A DNA stretch of 54,837 nucleotides from Mogibacterium sp. (GTDB lineage Bacteria; Bacillota; Clostridia; Peptostreptococcales; Anaerovoracaceae), in the NCBI GenBank assembly GCA_017405845.1, contig JAFQZQ010000007.1:1-54837 (forward strand). The letters are read 5' to 3'. The position numbers and the translations under genes are program-made. Positions 51,882 through 54,837 of the stretch are shown one piece after another. The notes beneath the pieces were generated by a model. The model did not search any database, had not been told where the DNA came from, and saw nothing but the letters and a program-made list of their open reading frames with translations. Position 1 is the first letter of the stretch, and each line of letters opens with the position of its first letter.

Positions 51882-51986
51882 AAGTCCCCCCACAAATTAT
51901 TATTCCTTATAGTCCGCAATATGCTGTTTCCATTGTAGTACATTACCCATTTACTCTGCAATGCCGCGTGCCTCAGCGCTCTTTTG

Positions 51987-51995
51987 TGGTACAAT
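51987..51995 (+). promoter_or_regulatory. Extended -10 promoter of PBP gene
   Basis: TG-G-TACAAT lies 47 bases upstream of the PBP start. No good -35 is visible, as expected for an extended -10 type. Confidence 0.5.
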
Positions 51996-52041
51996 ATAAA
52001 ATAGATAATAATGTACTGTAAAGGCAGGAATATAAAACACT

Positions 52042-54633
52042 ATGAAAGATAAAAAACACTCAAATAAAGCGCGCAGCAAGAAAAGCGGCAAGTTTGCAAA
52101 TGCATCTAAAGGGAAGAAAGCTCTTACGATCATAGGCGGACTTTTTGTACTTGGAGTCGCAGTGGTGCTTCTGACAGTTACAATTACAGCTGTCAAAGTG
52201 GGAAAAATAAACCACGACAGTCTGTATGCCAACATAGAGCGCTCATCGATCCTTTATGATATAAACGGCACAGAGATCGACACATTGCATTACACAGAGG
52301 ACAGAACCATAGTTCCTATCGATGAAATGCCTGACGAGCTCAAGAATGCTTTTATTGCAATAGAGGACAAAACATTCTATAAGCACCACGGATTCAACTG
52401 GCGAAGAATGTTCGGCGCCGTGCTGTCAAAGCTCACCGGCAGATCCGCTTCCATCAGCGGTACGTCGACGATCACACAGCAGCTTGCCCGTAACGCATAT
52501 CTTGCTGAGATAAAGAGCCAGCGAAGCATACACAGAAAGCTTTCCGAGATGTATATCGCCTGGCGCCTCGAGCACAATATGAGCAAGGATGAGATCCTTG
52601 AGGCATACCTTAACACGATCTATCTGGGCTATGGAAACTACGGCGTGAGCGCAGCAGCAAGGACATACTTCTCGAAGGAAGTAGATGAGCTGAGCCTTGC
52701 AGAGTGCGCGGCGCTTGCAGCTCTGCCTCAGGCACCGGACAGCTACGCGCTGATCACCGAAGATCCTGAAGGCAACGAGGAGATAAAGGAAATCAACTAC
52801 TACTCGCTCGACTCCATGGAAGAGGAGGAAACTGAGGAAGAGGATTACTACACAGGCTATACGGAAACCACCGAAGAAGAGCCGGAAGGAACCGGCTTCT
52901 ACGCGAACGATATATCGAAGGAAAGGCGCGACCTCGTACTGGATCTGATGGCTGATCAGGGATACGTATCCTCGGATGAAGCTGAAGGCGCAAAAGTAGC
53001 CATTGTCGACATACTCGCTCCGAGCTTCGAGAAAAAGGAGTCCGCATACACCTACTTTTCTGATTATGTGGCAACTGTTGTCACCAATGATCTTATGGAA
53101 AAGTACAAGATCAGTGAGGAAGAAGCCCAGCGTATGATTTACACGGGCGGGCTGCAGATACACACAACGCTGAGAAGTGATGTGCAGAACGCAATATACG
53201 ATGAATTCCAGAATGACTATAACTTCCCGGCGGCAGTAGACGGCAGCAAGGTTCAGGCCAGCATGGTCGTCACAGAGGTCGGAACCGGATATATAAGCGG
53301 ATTTGTAGGAGGACGTGATGCTGAGGGCTCGAATCTGTTCAACAGAGCGATCAGCCCGAGACAGCCGGGATCCTCTATCAAGCCTCTTGCTGTTTACGGA
53401 GCTGCTCTTCAGAAGAGCTTTGACTACGCGGCTAAAAACCAGACCTTCAGCTACACTGATTACGGCTTTGACAATCAGGGTACAAACGGCTGGGGCGACT
53501 ACATCACAGCAAGCTCTGTTGTAGTAGACGAGCCTCTCAAGATCAACGGTGAGGAATGGCCGCAGAACTTCACGAAGTCATATTCGGGCAGCAACTCGCT
53601 GAGAACAGCTCTGCAGCAGTCGATCAATACCTGCGCCGTTAAGATCCTGTGGCAGGTGGGACTCGAGTATTCAATTGATCTGCTCCAGAAGTATGGCCTT
53701 ACAACTCTTGAGACCGATATAAGCGTAGCTGCCAACGACGTTAATCCGGCCGCTCTCGGACTCGGCGCCATGACATATGGAGTCACACCTCTGGAAATGT
53801 CACTTGCGTATGCGGCGTTCCCGAATGGCGGAAGTGTCAATACGGCTGTCTGCTATACAACTGTTGAGGATAGCAAGGGCACGGTCCTGCTGAAGGGCGA
53901 GTCGAAATCTACAAAAGTACTCGACGAAGGTGTTGCGTGGATCATGACAGATCTGCTGAAATCCGTTGTATCAAGAGGAATCGCCGGCAACGCTGCCATT
54001 TCAGGTATAGAGGTAGGCGGCAAGACCGGAACAACAAACGACACTTTCGATGTTTGGTTTGACGGATTCACTCCTGACTACTCAGCTGCATTGTGGATCG
54101 GCACCGACCTCAACGTAGAGATGCTTGGCTCATCAGCGCAGGCAGCAGCACTGTGGAGCAGGATAATGAGCCAGGTCGATGGCATCAGAGATGGCGAATA
54201 CCGCGAGATGCCGTCAAATGTTATCAAACAGAACGGCGAGTATTATACAAAAGGCACTGAGAAGAACGCAGGAAAGTATTACGGCGGATCTTCGAAGAGT
54301 AATAACAACGATAAAAAGGATGAAGATGTAAAGGCTGACGAAAAGAAGGAAAAGAAAAAAGACAATAATCAAAACCAGCAGCAGGACGATTCATCCAAGG
54401 ATGACCAAGGCGGCGGAAGCGGCGATGATACCGGTGGCGGCGGAGGCGGCGATGATACCGGTGGCGGCGGAAGCGGCGATGATACCGGTGGCGGCGGAAG
54501 CGGCGATGATACCGGTGGCGGCGGAGGCGGCGATGATACCGGTGGCGGCGGAAGCGGCGGAGATACCGGTGGCGGCGGAAGCGGCGGAGATACCGGTGGC
54601 GGCGGAGAAGCACCTACCGACGGAAATGGCTAG
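52042..54633 (+). CDS. Class A penicillin-binding protein (PBP1A-like)
   Basis: 863 residues. A basic cytoplasmic tail (1-25) and one span (about 28-50) precede the GT51 glycosyltransferase: AIEDKTFYKHHGFNWRRM, TITQQLARNAYL and LEAYLNTIYLGYG. An acidic insertion (about 248-285) follows. The transpeptidase has SxxK in PGSSIKPLAVYG, SxN in QQSINTC and KTG in VGGKTGTTND. The tail has a Lys/Asp-rich stretch then Gly-Asp-Thr repeats. It polymerises and crosslinks peptidoglycan outside the membrane. Confidence 0.96.
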   Translation: MKDKKHSNKARSKKSGKFANASKGKKALTIIGGLFVLGVAVVLLTVTITAVKVGKINHDSLYANIERSSILYDINGTEIDTLHYTEDRTIVPIDEMPDELKNAFIAIEDKTFYKHHGFNWRRMFGAVLSKLTGRSASISGTSTITQQLARNAYLAEIKSQRSIHRKLSEMYIAWRLEHNMSKDEILEAYLNTIYLGYGNYGVSAAARTYFSKEVDELSLAECAALAALPQAPDSYALITEDPEGNEEIKEINYYSLDSMEEEETEEEDYYTGYTETTEEEPEGTGFYANDISKERRDLVLDLMADQGYVSSDEAEGAKVAIVDILAPSFEKKESAYTYFSDYVATVVTNDLMEKYKISEEEAQRMIYTGGLQIHTTLRSDVQNAIYDEFQNDYNFPAAVDGSKVQASMVVTEVGTGYISGFVGGRDAEGSNLFNRAISPRQPGSSIKPLAVYGAALQKSFDYAAKNQTFSYTDYGFDNQGTNGWGDYITASSVVVDEPLKINGEEWPQNFTKSYSGSNSLRTALQQSINTCAVKILWQVGLEYSIDLLQKYGLTTLETDISVAANDVNPAALGLGAMTYGVTPLEMSLAYAAFPNGGSVNTAVCYTTVEDSKGTVLLKGESKSTKVLDEGVAWIMTDLLKSVVSRGIAGNAAISGIEVGGKTGTTNDTFDVWFDGFTPDYSAALWIGTDLNVEMLGSSAQAAALWSRIMSQVDGIRDGEYREMPSNVIKQNGEYYTKGTEKNAGKYYGGSSKSNNNDKKDEDVKADEKKEKKKDNNQNQQQDDSSKDDQGGGSGDDTGGGGGGDDTGGGGSGDDTGGGGSGDDTGGGGGGDDTGGGGSGGDTGGGGSGGDTGGGGEAPTDGNG
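54411..54612 (+). repeat. 27-bp tandem repeat in PBP C-terminus
   Basis: About seven units encoding GDDTGGGGS/G variants (D to G in the last ones). Each unit is built on GATGATACCGGTGGCGGCGG. In-frame repeats of this kind vary in number by slippage. The linker probably spans the wall. Confidence 0.9.
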
Positions 54634-54671
54634 TAGGATATATAGCTCTATATAAGCAGAGAGGGGTTGCT

Positions 54672-54837
54672 ATGAAAGGAATAAATACGGAAAAGAACAA
54701 GCTGCGCCATAAGGTGTTTACCGAGGTCGCAAAATTCGCATATGAGGGAGGCGGGGCAGAGCAGCTCGATGAACTTCCTTATAAGATGGTAAACGTAGAA
54801 GATGATCCATACAGGCCTTCGATGTTTCTCGAAAGAG
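54672..54837 (+). CDS. Start of an [FeFe] hydrogenase-related protein (cut by window edge)
   Basis: The first 55 residues read from ATG 54672 (GAGAGGGG upstream): KLRHKVFTEVAKFAYEG then LDELPYKMVNVEDD and YRPSMFLER. This resembles the N-terminus of monomeric iron hydrogenase large-subunit C-terminal-domain proteins of Clostridia. The Fe-S binding and catalytic motifs lie beyond the edge, so the identification rests on this start alone. Confidence 0.55.
   Translation, partial: MKGINTEKNKLRHKVFTEVAKFAYEGGGAEQLDELPYKMVNVEDDPYRPSMFLER

Noticed and set aside
54411..54612. Separate minus-strand Arg/His-rich protein
   Set aside because: It is the reverse reading of the Gly-rich repeat in the PBP gene, an artefact of low-complexity DNA.

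Overview
The window looks like chromosome from an anaerobic, low-to-mid GC Bacillota of class Clostridia. Pointers are a TPP-riboswitch thiamine salvage operon, a TAXI-type TRAP transporter, a PhoP/PhoR pair with an NptA-like phosphate transporter, an Agr-type LytTR/GHKL pair, a Gram-positive Cna-B surface-protein remnant, and the start of a gene resembling a monomeric [FeFe] hydrogenase at the right edge. A gut or oral relative of Eubacteriales/Anaerovoracaceae is my guess, not something the sequence proves.

Layout. 1-1.55 kb: an IS110-family element (transposase on the minus strand) with a candidate bridge-RNA region. 1.58-5.55 kb: a visibly GC-richer TRAP transporter cluster with a GntR regulator. 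5.8-7.3 kb: a frameshifted, truncated Cna-B/thioester adhesin. 7.66-27.35 kb: a mosaic of integrative elements and remnants stacked on repeated copies of a tRNA-3'-end-like core (CATCAGCTCCAAGA; clear copies at 7751, 14136, 18125 and 26253, decayed copies at about 21534, 25914, 26031 and 27315). Segment I carries an excisionase-like protein, a tyrosine integrase, an AlbA_2-type regulator and a 989-residue primase-helicase-PLD protein resembling nucleases/helicases of conflict systems. Segment II carries an ABC-F ribosome-protection protein behind a long attenuator-like leader, an HExxH protein and a RelE/RelB-type toxin-antitoxin pair. Segment III carries a MobA/VirD2-type relaxase, a small protein, a broken flavin oxidoreductase and a 65-bp structured tandem repeat. 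Chromosomal-looking genes (NptA-PhoP-PhoR, prephenate dehydratase) lie between the last copies.

27.5-32.3 kb: two membrane proteins, an M20 amidohydrolase and a PucR-type regulator, probably an uptake-and-hydrolysis unit for an amide substrate. 32.3-38.3 kb: peptide deformylase, LytTR/GHKL two-component pair, membrane-anchored alpha/beta hydrolase, D-2-hydroxyacid dehydrogenase. 38.3-40.2 kb: an unusual three-domain lipid enzyme (PAP2 + CDP-alcohol phosphotransferase + VTT/DedA-like). 40.25-45.7 kb: TPP riboswitch, thiM, thiE, HAD phosphatase, thiD, methyltransferase, tenA and a PhlG-like hydrolase. 45.7-47.5 kb: gene debris (TetR tail, Big2 tail, deleted HpcH aldolase), peptidase E and a 26-residue hydrophobic peptide. 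47.6-51.9 kb (minus strand): DUF975/CmpB-like membrane protein, AI-2E family protein, CyuA-like cysteine desulfidase/serine dehydratase-like protein. 52-54.8 kb: class A penicillin-binding protein with a Gly-rich repeat tail, then the hydrogenase-like gene running off the edge.

All assignments come from reading motifs and translations by eye; no database search was run.
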